Positions 34,200 to 46,600 of a stretch of 64,000 nt of DNA are shown here, one piece after another. The notes under the pieces are model-generated. The model was not told the DNA's origin, did no database searches, and worked only from the letters and a program-made list of their open reading frames with translations. Made by a program: the position numbers and the translations under genes. The stretch's first letter is position 1. Each line of letters opens with the position of its first letter. This DNA comes from Distichodus sexfasciatus (Eukaryota; Chordata; Actinopteri; Characiformes; Distichodontidae): positions 1,132,501-1,196,500 of the forward strand of contig JAVGVS010000056.1 in NCBI GenBank assembly GCA_032718565.1. Reading direction: 5' to 3'.

Positions 34200-37100
34200 A
34201 TTCCATAAGGGTCACAAGCTGCATCCACACAGGCGGGGTCTTTAAAAAGGGAGGGGGGAGGAGGGAGCTCATCGACCTGTTCATAAAAACCTGAGGATCT
34301 AATTTAACAAAGTCAGAACAGAAACAGTGCTAAAAAAAAACCCATCCATACTCACAAGTCATTTACTGTACTGTTAAATTACTGAATTATTACACTGAAT
34401 ATTGCTAAAATATATTCATATTTTAACTGCAGGTAAATCCACTGTTATTAAATACATACAAAAGTAACACATTCTTTTCTAAATCAAATTTGTTGGCATA
34501 TTCAGTAACCAAGCAGCAGATTAATTAGTATTTTGTAGGATTTAGGACCAGTCCAAGATTAAAACTAGTCCTAGGTTAACTTTCACTTTCAATGGTAAAT
34601 CTCCACTGGTATTGCAACTTAGTCCAAGACTAGGCGTAATCCATCCAAAAAAAAAAAACAACAGCCATAAAGGTATAATCTTGAAGAAATACCCACAAAA
34701 GGACAAGACTTTAACTGTAATTACTGAATTTTAAATCTATTTTGTTGCTTTCAGTCGCGGTCAAAACGCCGTAATGTATTATTACAGATGTGTACAGATT
34801 ATTATATAATAGTTTAATAGTTTCTCAAAGACTTGCAGGACTTCTTCTTGGCGGCTTTCAGCACAATTAGTGCAACTCTGCTGAGTTGAATCCATCCAGG
34901 TTTTAAACATTTTAGGATTATTATTACCAATATCCTATACAATCTCTATCATCTCCAAATTTACATGCTATTATAAAGTATCCTTCAAAATAAGTATTTG
35001 TGGTTCAATAGTGAACATTTTGCGGGTTGAGAAATCATTTTGCTCCCTTTTTAACCAATGTTTATAGTCTCTTTTTAACACCAAAGATCGTTTTGATAAT
35101 AGTGAGATACTGCGCCAATGAATGGTTCTTTATTCTCACATTAGTACCATTAGCACGATTATGCAGGACCCTACAATCATGCAGGAGACACAGCTTTTAC
35201 CAGCAGGTTGGATTTCAGCACCATGGACAGCGCCACAGTGCCTCCTGCCAATGTTACACGTCATATTTCAGTTCCAATGAGCATGAAATCATAAGGTTGG
35301 GAGGAACTGACCTTCATACCAACAAGTAGCATCCTAGAAGGAAGTGGATCTGTGTTGAGGAGTTGAAAGTGAGTGATCATTTGTCATTGTGAACACACCA
35401 CAGCACAGCACACAGTGCCCCACAACGAAATGTGACCTCTGCATTTAGGTCGTCCGTGAAGGAGCAGTGGGCAGCTAACAAGGGCAGCGCCTGGGGAGCA
35501 GTGCTTGGGGACGGTACCTTGCTCATGAGTACCTCTGTGGTAACTTCACCGGCCCTGGATTCAAACCTGCGACCTTCTGATCACGGGCGAACACCCTACC
35601 GTTACGCAAAATGTGGTGTGGTTTTGTCTGATCATACCTGTCTCCTGGAGGAAAGTAGGACAGTGAACAAACTCACCACTGTAACGGCATTGAAAGCCTG
35701 TAACATCTAGACTTGTGAGTCACTCACTTATTTGTTCTACAAACTTCATTAATGCATGAGCGATTTAACTTATCTAAAGGACCCAAATGGTAAGGAATGA
35801 ATCACTTAATTTTGTTCTCAACAAAGTTGAGATGTTTCAATAGTATATCATCAGACAGCTGCAGAGCATGGAAAATGCTGTAAGCACAAACATGCGTGCA
35901 TTAAATTTGGGTAGGAGCACTCTCCAGTAGATTCTTTTCTTACACAGGGACAAATCTCCGTGATTTTATTTCAGATACCATAATTTGGCACAGACCTACA
36001 CCCCCACATGATGCAGTACGAAGACCTGACCAGGCCTCCTAAATGGTCAGTCCTTGTGGATTCAAACTCATTAGACTCCAATTAAAACAGTAATTGGCTA
36101 AAAGCAGAGATTCAGCACAGCGATGCAGAATATCTGAAGGCGGGGTTTCTGACCACGACCCTCTTTGGACTGCTTGTCTACGGCAAATACAGAGTTATGG
36201 ATGTGGCTGGATTAATGACATGCTGTTTGGGCAATTTAATATTCCCCTGGTGCTCAGTGGGGCGATGGTGCTCCCACAGTGAGCCCTAGGTCAAGGTGAA
36301 CATCACAGATGAGGGCAGGAGAGGGGGGAAAAACATGCTTTCAGAAGATGACAGAAATATATTAGTTTTATAACTTCAAATAAATCTACGGGTTTTTACC
36401 CGTAAAAATGCTTCTCAAAAACTAATTTGATGGTGCACTCAATAAGATTAACGTCATAGACATGAATACCTTTTTAAAAAATGTTATTAGCAATATTCTA
36501 TAGTCTAAACCTCAATCCTTTTTAAATGATCCCACTAAATGTTTTTTTTTCATTTAATGATGAACATTTTGGATATGATTCAGGATTAATTTTGGTTACT
36601 ATAACCCGTTTATACTCTTTTAACACAAAAGATCCTTAATAAGGACCTACATAATACTGAGATCACATATCAATTAAAGGTTCTTACCACTTCTGTAATT
36701 TTGATTTTCTCCTCTTCCGCTGCCGTCTCAGTAGGATCACGATGAAAGCTTCTCTAGAAAAACATTACTACTGCCTCTTTGGTCAGGTTTTGTTCAGTTG
36801 TTTCCTACTGCTCTGCTTTCATTATAAAAAACATCTGAATTTTATAACATTCAGAAGTCCAAAATAAATTAATAGAATTAAAAGTACAGCCAAGCTGCTG
36901 TCTTAATATAGTAGTTGACTACACTACATATACATCCACGCTGTTTCATGGCCACAGATATTTGCCAAGGCAGACTCCATCCTCCGACTCGATCTTGCAG
37001 CTGCCCAGAATGTGCTGTAACGCAATGAGTGTTCACCGGGCAGGGCAGACTCTCAGATGCCACTTCTGCCAATTCAATACCAATCAGAAACACCTGCTAG

Positions 37101-37484
37101 TTAAAAATACCCTGTTTGTCAAGAGTGGAAAATAATAGTACTTTTTGTAATGATGTACTCTTTAACCACTAGGAAGAAATAAATGTTGGTAGCGCTTCTA
37201 ATTAGTCTGCCACTCCTCAACTCTGCTCTTAACAGAACAAAAATACGGAAGATATTCTAAACTGCCAAACTGAAAATTACTCGCACTAGATAGTTGTGAT
37301 TAGAATTTAATAATTCACCCAGAAAATCAAACTTTGTTCATTTTTAATAAAAAAAAGAACCACAAACAATGCTGCAGTAGCACAACAGAAACAAACTTTG
37401 TTTTCAAGATGACAAACAGGATAGGAACAAAAGTGACACTTCAGGCCACAACAAACAAACGTGTGGCAAGGATATCGGCCTGGT
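34200..37484. other. Region between the putative fam163a promoter and the tdrd5 stop
   Basis: Contains SINE copy B, a CCTAGTCCTAGG-type repeat near 34545-34645, and the tdrd5 3' UTR of unknown length. No gene was recognised; ORFs here are short and lack splice-consistent homology. Confidence 0.5.
35365..35607 (-). mobile_element. tRNA-derived SINE, copy B
   Basis: Same family as at 31801-32053. The head is shortened: it lacks the last bases before the A box, ending at CGTAACGGTAGGGTGTTCGC. The B box is altered by one base (GGTTTGAATCC). Confidence 0.75.
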
Positions 37485-37672
37485 TTAGGCTTGTTTACTG
37501 CTTGTGTACCAGTGATGGAGGCTGGATGGGGCTGCCACACGGGCGGCGGGGCTCATGGCGAGGGGAGATGCGTGCCGAAAAAAGACATTGGAAGCCAATT
37601 TATCCCCAGCAAGGCCGAAGACGGGAAACATGAGACTGGAAGGTGGCGATTTGAATGCTCCCACAGACAAGT
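37485..37672 (-). CDS. tdrd5: tdrd5 last coding exon
   Basis: Acceptor TATTTTCCAG at 37673. The exon encodes LSVGAFKSPPSSLMFPVFGL and ends SPAARVAAPSSLHHWYTSSK plus QA and stop at 37485-37487. The end matches the conserved C-terminus of TDRD5 (human GAAARLATSRSLLHWYPS), which supports it as the true terminal exon although the middle has diverged. No clear polyadenylation signal was placed. Confidence 0.88.
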
Positions 37673-40600
37673 CTGGAAAATAAGAAATATACCTGCTGAT
37701 AATTGTGTACGTGTGTACTACGTTAAGTTGCAATGAACATCTTGCGGCTGGACCATACGACCTCAAATTAATATCATGATTAATTCAACATTTACCGCAA
37801 GTATGATTAATGGAGGAATATTTTGGGGCGGTTCTTTGTTTGTTTGTTGCCCTGATAATTCACTGACAAGGTTTATACTGTAAATATGCTCTTTTATCAA
37901 AACTGGGATTTTTTTTCTTATGAATGAGTGCTTTAATAGAATTTCTAAAATAATCAAAATAATCGACATGAGCAAGATTACATCGATTAAAGGATCTGAA
38001 TGTCGGTTTTGATGAATTTTCCATAAATTACAAGTTTTTGGGGGAAAACATTAAAACATTTTTGCTAGGTATTACGGATGACATTGTCAGGTAAAGGTGT
38101 GCGTTATTAAAACAGGTCAAAAATGTAATTCGTCTAGTCAATTCATGCCCCAGCTCTCATTTTTTCCCAGCCAAAGCTGCCAAAGTTAAGCATACCGTTT
38201 GGCCAACATAGAAGTCACATTATCTGCTGAATAACACTACACACCTGATGTGTTCTCTGTTTTAGCTGTGGAAGTGATGAGGTGGAAGCTCTGTGATGTG
38301 GACGCAGGGTTCTGAGAATCTTCAGTCTCACAATCAGCCTTGGATAAGGGAGGTGGTTCGGTCACAGGCTCTACAGATGTCTGCATTCCAAAAAGAAAGA
38401 GGAAAACCACAATGAGGAAAGCTGCAAGCTTTAAACATGAAAAATGCATCAGAACAGGCTGCAGGCTGACAGTTAGCTTGTGCTGATCAGAAACAAAATG
38501 AAGTTTATTGCCAAGTATGTTGTCAGGAATTAGCTGGTGCTAAGAAGCAGGTAAAAAGATTTGTTTTAAATATATCATGGACGACGGCTGGCCAATTCAT
38601 CAAAAAATTATGGAAAGTGACATTCAGAACCTCGTAATCAATGTAATTTTCTCCATAATGGTTATTTCTTGCTTCAGAAAGAAAATCAGCATATGATATT
38701 TTCCCATTTTGATGCTGGATCTTGAACTGAAATGAATCAAAATCTTACGGCAGACGTTGTGATATTGACGGAGCATGAGTCGTTGTCCGCTGAATCGATA
38801 CAATACAGTGTTGTGATGAAGCGATAAGGGTGCGGTTTAGACAACTAATATTTAACTGTGTGAAAGAGTTTTGGTAGAGCCATAGTAGAGCACAACCAAG
38901 AAACTTTTAAGTCTTTGCCTCACTTTTATCTTCCGCTATTGAACTTGCCTTTCTCTTCTCAAAGGCTTTTCTTTAAACGATTCAGCAGGCAAAGATTTGT
39001 GGAGTGGATAATTAGCATTCTCATCTAATTAACAAATGATTAATTGAGGCAGTGTCTCGAGGGAAACGGGTCTGTAATGCTGGATTATAATGAGTGACGA
39101 TGAGCTGAGCACCAGGAGGTAAATCACACCAGACAAAAGCAAAAAACACTGGCTCTGGAGACACACACAGCACTCTTCAGACACACAAGCTGCTCTTCAC
39201 AGCAACAACTGGGGAACTTTCATTAAGGGACAATTAGAACAGTGAAAATGAAGCCGGTGCAGCACAGTCAAGAGCTCAGGTTCTAGAGGAACAGAACGCT
39301 CTTACTTTTGCACTTTCCTCTTGCCACTTCTCAGCAGGTTTGGACTTGTGATGGGAAACGCTCTCATCGACCCATTCCTGGTCCCAGTTACTGAAGACAG
39401 CTGGGTTTTTATCCAGCAATGCGTCAAACATGTTGCCCTCTTCATCCTGGAATAAAGGAATTTTTTTAATTATTTTTTTTAAGCAAACAACTTAGGATAA
39501 AATTAGGCCTGGGCTTGCGATATAACGTCACATTTTTGGGAAAGCTGCTTGAAAACAAGTGCAAATTCTTTCTAACAGACTCCAAATGCTAGCGCTGGAA
39601 TTGACAATGTTTCATCACGATACGACATCATATGGGTTTAATGTCTGCTGCTTTCACAAAACCTGCAAAGACAATATTGTCAGATTCTGTTCAGGAGGCA
39701 ATCTATTTGAGATGCTGGTTTAATAGTCACTTCCATTTGTATCAGAGTACAAAAACCATGAAAATATCATTTCAGATTTTTATTCTGGGAGCAATTTAAT
39801 GTTCTTGCTTTTCAATATAATCATCCTGTTCAATATTAAGCGGCATGACAATATGTATGATGTCTGATCAGTGTTTTCATTTTGGATCATTGAATCCATG
39901 CAGATCGATGTTACATTAGACCACTAATCTGTGCTATTTCTAATATGGCTACAGCACTACTGATAACAGCATCAGAGGAAATTATCATTAGGAAGTGTCC
40001 GGAAAAAGTGATATATTGCAGAACAACGTTAGAAAGAGTGACATTAAATCTCGTCAAACAAAAATACCCAGATAAATGAAGATGTAAATTTTAACCTGAG
40101 GCAAATGAATGAACTCCAGCGCAGGAATATCATCTGTAGGTTGTTTTTCTCCGTCCTTAAAAACAAAGCAAAAGAACGACTAGAGATAAATTTACGCAAA
40201 GAAAATACCAATGTGCTTGCTCAAGTGACACGTAGCTGTGACATTAAAACTGGCAAAGTAGAAAGACTTTGATTAAGATGCTTTGAAGTGAATAGGGAAA
40301 GAACGAGGGATGATAAAAGCAAGAAAAAGGTGTGTTCAGTGAGGTGAAATAAAGTTTCTAGTACAAAAACCGTAGGAGGAGTAGCGGTCAGAAGGAATGG
40401 GTGGAATAAAAGTGAGGTTAGAGCTGGACACATGTCTGTAAACATTTAGTCAGATCAATAAAGCACAAGGATGCTCTCAGAAACCTCGGGGGGCATTAGG
40501 GCGATGTATGAGCCCCAAAAACCCAGTATAACGTTCTCCGTCCAATACGGACAGGCCCAACGGTAATTCCTAACTTGACTGTCTCAGCACAACGTCATCC

Positions 40601-43600
40601 AAATAATTTACTGAGAGCTGAGTAAAAACGGGCTTCCTGCCCAGCGTGGGAACCACCGTTCCCATCCTCAGATCCTAAATCCTGTTCAGTAAATGTGTTG
40701 TTAAAATAAAAACTACATTACACTGCTTACTGAAGTCGAATCCGGCCTGGATGGATGCATCGGGTTCCGTCCCTTTGTGACATCTGAGCAAGAGGTCATG
40801 ACTTCAGCCAGCCGGCCCTCTCCCAGGTAAAGCCTGACGGGATTAAACTGCGTAAACACCTGAAAATCAGCAGAAATCCAGCCGTTAGAGTTCAACTAGG
40901 CGTGGACCAGTAAGACAATGTGATGCTATGAGAACCTAAAGCAAAAATATCAGTTTTACAGTGTTACGATTGCAGTCCCAAAATGTGTTTTTGTGAAATG
41001 TCTGGGGAAAAGACGACATATGCGTTGTCAACAACAGAATATATGGAATGTTGAGATGTATATGTTAAGTTGAAATGATACAATTTAAATGCATAAATTC
41101 TGCTAAATAAATTAGAATAAATTATAAATGCAAACAAATGTGTTCACACACAGCGCATCTGAACATTTTCCTAAGACGTGTCTACATGATGATTTGTTCC
41201 ATGAAATAAATAGACATAAGTAATAAATGCCATGTCATGTCTACTTGGTGGGGAAATGAGGAGCTACACCAACACACCAGACAGTCCCCAATGATTCAAC
41301 ACCAAATCGCAAATAACATTCTCTGCTCCAAACATTTTACCTGAATTTTGGGTCACATTTTAGAGAACATTGCAGCAGCAAAAGTCTGGAAACACAAATA
41401 TTTCTACATTCTAAATATTCCTACATAGTTTTTCCTACTTAGTCAGACCTGCACATCACTAGTTCTTTTACTGCTTGAACCCGACTCATCCTTATGTTCG
41501 ACTAGTGCTTTGCACACTATGCTGAGTGTTTATATGTGAGGGTCAGGGTGTGGCTTTCTGACCGGTGTCCCAGCTGGAGAGCAGGGCACAGCGCCATCCT
41601 CGGCCTGGAGCACAGTGTGGATGTAGACGTCCTCATCCGTGTGTGTATCGCACAGGAACAGCAGCAGGAAGTAGTCCCAGTAGCTGTGCACGGCGGCCAC
41701 TAGGATGCGCTCACAGCACAGCTTCCGGAAGGTGCTGACGGCTTCCTTAGTCCATGTACCCTAACAACGAGAACAGAAATCATTATGATCCAAACCATAC
41801 AGACATAAACTACTAGTGTATCTCGAACATTATTATATCAGTACGTTTAGGTAAAAATTCAATTATCAAAATAAATATGTTATAATATAATGTAATTATC
41901 CATATTTTTATTAATTTATTTATTTTGCAACACTCTGCATCCTCCTATGCAGAACAAATCTGCCCCAACTACACAAGGCAATCAGACCACACATTGTAAT
42001 GCACCGGGACAGGACAAAGGGAAAATAAATAATAATAATAATAATAATAATAAAATTCGAGTATAATGAAAAAAGTCCCTTATGTACTATATTAAGTAAA
42101 GTGAAATTCTTCAAGCCTTTTTCATTTTAATGGTGATGATTATTAGAGATGTAACCGAGCCGATATGTGGATCGGTATCAGTCCTATAACGGCTCAAACG
42201 GCTGGATCGGGTATCGGTGGCATTGGGCCGTTCTATGGAGCCGATCTGTAAATGCGTGCACGCTTAATTTGTTATGCATGGGAAGTGGCACTGCGGTAAA
42301 GTAGAGTTGAAACGATTGTTCCAATAACTCGAATAATTTGTTTACAAAAAATGGTCAAGGCAATTTTTCTAGAATCGAAGCTTCGTTTAATTTATTTTAC
42401 TCGCTAGAGCAGCTCCACATGTATTTTGCACGGACGCTTAATAGTGACACACAACATTTTCAGTGGCGCGATGAAGACGAGACCTGATTCCTCTGTATGT
42501 GAAAGTATCTGTGAGATGTTCCGTGCACTAAAACAGAAGTTAATGCGTAAAAATGCATAAATGGCATTTTTCGCGATGTAAACGCGTGCTACGTTAATGA
42601 GCGCGCGCATGAGCGCTGTTACTCGCTAAAGCGCTCCAGTTTGGTCAAAAGCAGCTCATTTCATAGGCCAAATTGGTTCAAAATGACAAACATTTCATTT
42701 TCAATTGATCAAATTTTTTTCAATTTTATAATGTTATAGTGTAATCAATAAGAAAGAAGAAATATTTATATGTCTAAACGGAATTTTTTGAGAACAAGTA
42801 ATTTAGCATATACGTGTGTACTTATGACATTGTTTTAGTTAGGAAAGCAGTCTTTAAATCAAGCATTTCCTTAAGCATAACAATAATCTCAGTCATGTAT
42901 TTAGACATTTTAAAGTATTATTTTATGTTTAAAAAAAAGACTGTGACTGTATCGGATGTGTATTGGTATCGGCAGCTATCCACATTTGCAATATCGGTAT
43001 CGGACATAAAAAAGTGGTATCGTCCCATCTCTAATGATTATGTCCTGATTATTTGAGATACTGGATTTCTGGTTTTCATCAGCTTTCAGTCATAATCATA
43101 TTGGGGAAATGCAAGTGTCATTCATATGATCATTCTTTATTTTGACTGAAACTCTAAAAAAGGAGCACTTGCAAAACTGGACATTAACCAGGGAACAGAT
43201 AATCAAACACTTAGTTAAGTGCAGCAGCTGCTATACCTCGCTCGGCTTGACTCCAACAAGTACAGATGGAACTGCTTGTGCTGGGAGCTCAGCATAACAA
43301 GACCTGGTGAATAAACAGAACAAGATCATAGCAAAAACATGCACACAAACAGTTGTGTCTCCATGTAAAACAAAGCATAACTTTAACTTTTTTGGGGGAG
43401 GGGGTTAAATAAGATTAATATTAAAATAAGCAGTGTTACGAGCTACTTCAGATTAAAAGTATCTAAAGCTCAATCAAGCTACTGTTTTTATACTAAAAAA
43501 TTAAATTACTGCCCTAGTCTTAAGAAAGGACTGACTTAAGGAAGAGAAGGCTGCTCCTTTTCACGGTGGTGATGTCGCCAAAGTCCACGTAATACACCTC

Positions 43601-46600
43601 CACCTCGGCGGTACTCGGCACTCGGTGGATCACGACCCGGTAGAACCACAAGTCCTGTGGTGCGACGCAGCAGGCCTGACCGGGACGAACGTAGGCATCC
43701 AGGAGCCGGTACTGCTCGGATACATCCGGACAGGAGTAACAACTCCTACAGACAGAGAAAAAAACTCTCAAACATGACATTGGTGATTCATTTTTTTAAA
43801 CATAAAGGGCCAATTTCCCAGTCGAGGATTACGCCTAGTCCTAGACTAATTTTGAGTTTGAATGAAGGGTTTCCTGCAGCATTCTACAACAACAAATGCC
43901 TCCCGGCATGACTACGTCCCCCAGTAGAAAATAAAAAATCCTGCCGCATCCACGCATCCAGAGAGAGTAAAAGAAGACAGCGTGACGATGAGGCTGAACA
44001 GTGGAATCTAAACTACAGATCTCAAAGGAACACGTTACAATGTTTAGGTCTGGACCGCTCTCGGCCCAAAAACACGCATTTGGTGGACAGTTTGGTGGAG
44101 AGCCTATTTTTAATACAAATCCTATGAGCTTCAGCATTCAGAGCTGGAAAAAAGTCAGTGTTTTACCGCAGTGCTCAGAGCTTTTAGAACAGCGCTTGTC
44201 AATGTTACTTCTTTAGTGAAAGTGAGTTATTTGTCATTGTGAACACACCACAGCACAGCACACAATGCACCACAACAAAGTGTGACCTCTGCATTTAGCC
44301 CATCTGCGAAGGAGCAGTGGGCAGCTAACAAGCGCCCGGGGAGCAGTGCATGGGGACGGTACCTTGCTCATGAGTACCTCAGTGGTAACTTTACCCGCCC
44401 TGGATTCGAACCTGCGACCTTCTGATCACGGGGCGAACACCCTACCGTTACACCACCAACTGCCCCTTCTCTCTTGCTAGTCAATCAAAATCGAGTGAGC
44501 GGTGCTTCCCACGCCCCCGGGTCCTCTGGAAAGCATCGCTTTGATTAGCCATTTTTCTGCAGGAAACACTGGAATGCTAAATCTCCAATGGTACGACAAC
44601 TTAGCCCAAGACTAAGCTTAGTCCATGAGCAAGAAACCAGCCCAACGCTTTTATGGCTTAAAAAAAAACAATGAGCCTCATTTGGTAAAGGTTCTTCAGA
44701 AGAAGTTTGTACTTAAAACTCACGTCCACCAAGATTCTGGCATGTTTTCTCATGAGATTTGCTCTTTGGTAAGAACAGAATCTACACACGGTGAAAAGCA
44801 CTCTTACTAGAGCTGTGCATTTAATCCAAACTTACATTTAGAATCGAATCTATAATCAATGTAATCTTGCCCATGACAGTTAAGTCAATTACTTAAAAAA
44901 TTCTGTTAATACTGTCCCCAGTGTGTTCATGTACTGCCCCCTTAAAAACACTCTACCTCGTGTGTTGTCACATGTACCCCAGCCCACTAAATAACCAAAA
45001 ACCCAAAAGCAGAATTATTCAATTATCAAAATAAAGGTAAAATAATCTAATAAAATCATCACATAATTGTGATACAAAATGTATTGCATCATTGTTTGTT
45101 CAAAACATTAGCTTATAGGGAGTTCTTCAAATTCTATAGGTGCATAATATTATGCCATTTATTCACATACTAGTCTTCAGCTTCTTAAGACCAAAATGAG
45201 AAAATAATGTTAGTGAATGATGCCTAATGCATAGAAAATGTCAAAAGCTCAACCTCATTTCGATCATCATGTTCTCCAGAGCTCTAGAGTCGGGTTCCTC
45301 GTAGAAGCGGACGTAAAAGTGGCTGGGCGACTCCACTCTCTCCACCAGCACAGGAACCAGCTCCTTTTCCTTCCGCCGTGTTGGAGCTTTCAGTTTCTGA
45401 CACTGCAGAGCGTCCAGAGGAACTGGCGAGTAGCGGCTCAGCACCATCACCGGGAAAACATCCGCCGACTGGGAGCAATCAGAGGAAGGGAAAAAGTTAC
45501 GAAGTCGATTTATTTGAACTCCATTACGATTAATGATTTTTGTTTTAATTAAATTATTTGGTCCTCATAGTTCACTGACAAGACTGACACTGTAAATATG
45601 TTCAACTACTAAAGCTGGATATTTTTTCTATTTAAAAAGTGTATATCTTTGTGAATTTAAACTATTATCAGAAATTTAAAAATAGCTGAAGTAACCAACA
45701 TGGCCTAGATTATATTGATTAGAGGTTCTGAACGCCAGTTATAACAAGGCTCAGCCTAGGGCTTGGCGATGTTACTTTAAATCAATATCACGATCAACTG
45801 AAAATGTATTACAATTAATGAAGATTATTTTTGTTTTTGTCAATGCATGAACACACGTATTAACAGAATTATATTTTTAAATTATTAACAGAAATGCTAT
45901 GCAAGATTATGATGATTAGAGGTTCGGAATGTCGGTTTCGGATGAATTTTTGATTAACTGCTCAGCATTAGATATGATACACATTCATCTGAGCTTTCAC
46001 CAGTTTACCAGCAGTCTTAGCTCTGGTTGTCTGGAACAATTGGCAGACTCACGTTCTTAGGTTTGCAGTCTGCATCAGTGATGGTTTATCAGACAAAAAC
46101 TACCAAGTAAACAAGGTTTAGCCTTCGTGTAGCATGGAGAGAACACATATGATCATGGACCTGATGAACAGTCCGGTTGGTGACTACAGTCTCAGTTTCC
46201 GACTCTGAGGACGTCTGAGACTCTTCTCCTTTATCCTCCTGATCCCAGGCAGACTTGGAGCAGCTGAAGTAGTAACTCTGGCTGGAAGGGTTCAGAGACT
46301 CGGCCGACTGACGGACCTCGCTTTCTGACACTGCTGGTAAACAGACTTTTATACTTGGTAAACACATTTGCTGATATATCACACAAAAGTCTGCTTTAAG
46401 TTATTTAACAGGGTTAAATGCAAGTAAATAGTTTGGAAGGGGGGACTCAAAGTTTGTCAAAAATGTTGGTGGGTTTGGAAAAAGCAGTACAGACTTGTTA
46501 GAGGAAATACGTTCTGAAGTTCCACTTAGTTTTAAACTTAAATTGCTGCAAAATGATAAGAAATTGTAAATTCACTGAGGTTGAGGCCGCACCTGTTGGA

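Noticed and set aside
36094..36282. Plus-strand 62-codon ORF with HDPLWTACLRQIQSYGCGW
   Set aside because: No splice-consistent neighbours or recognisable domain; size is within what chance allows here.
43657..44216. ORFs on the plus strand across and beyond a tdrd5 Tudor exon
   Set aside because: They are antisense to the coding exon or read through repeat sequence and have no domain features.
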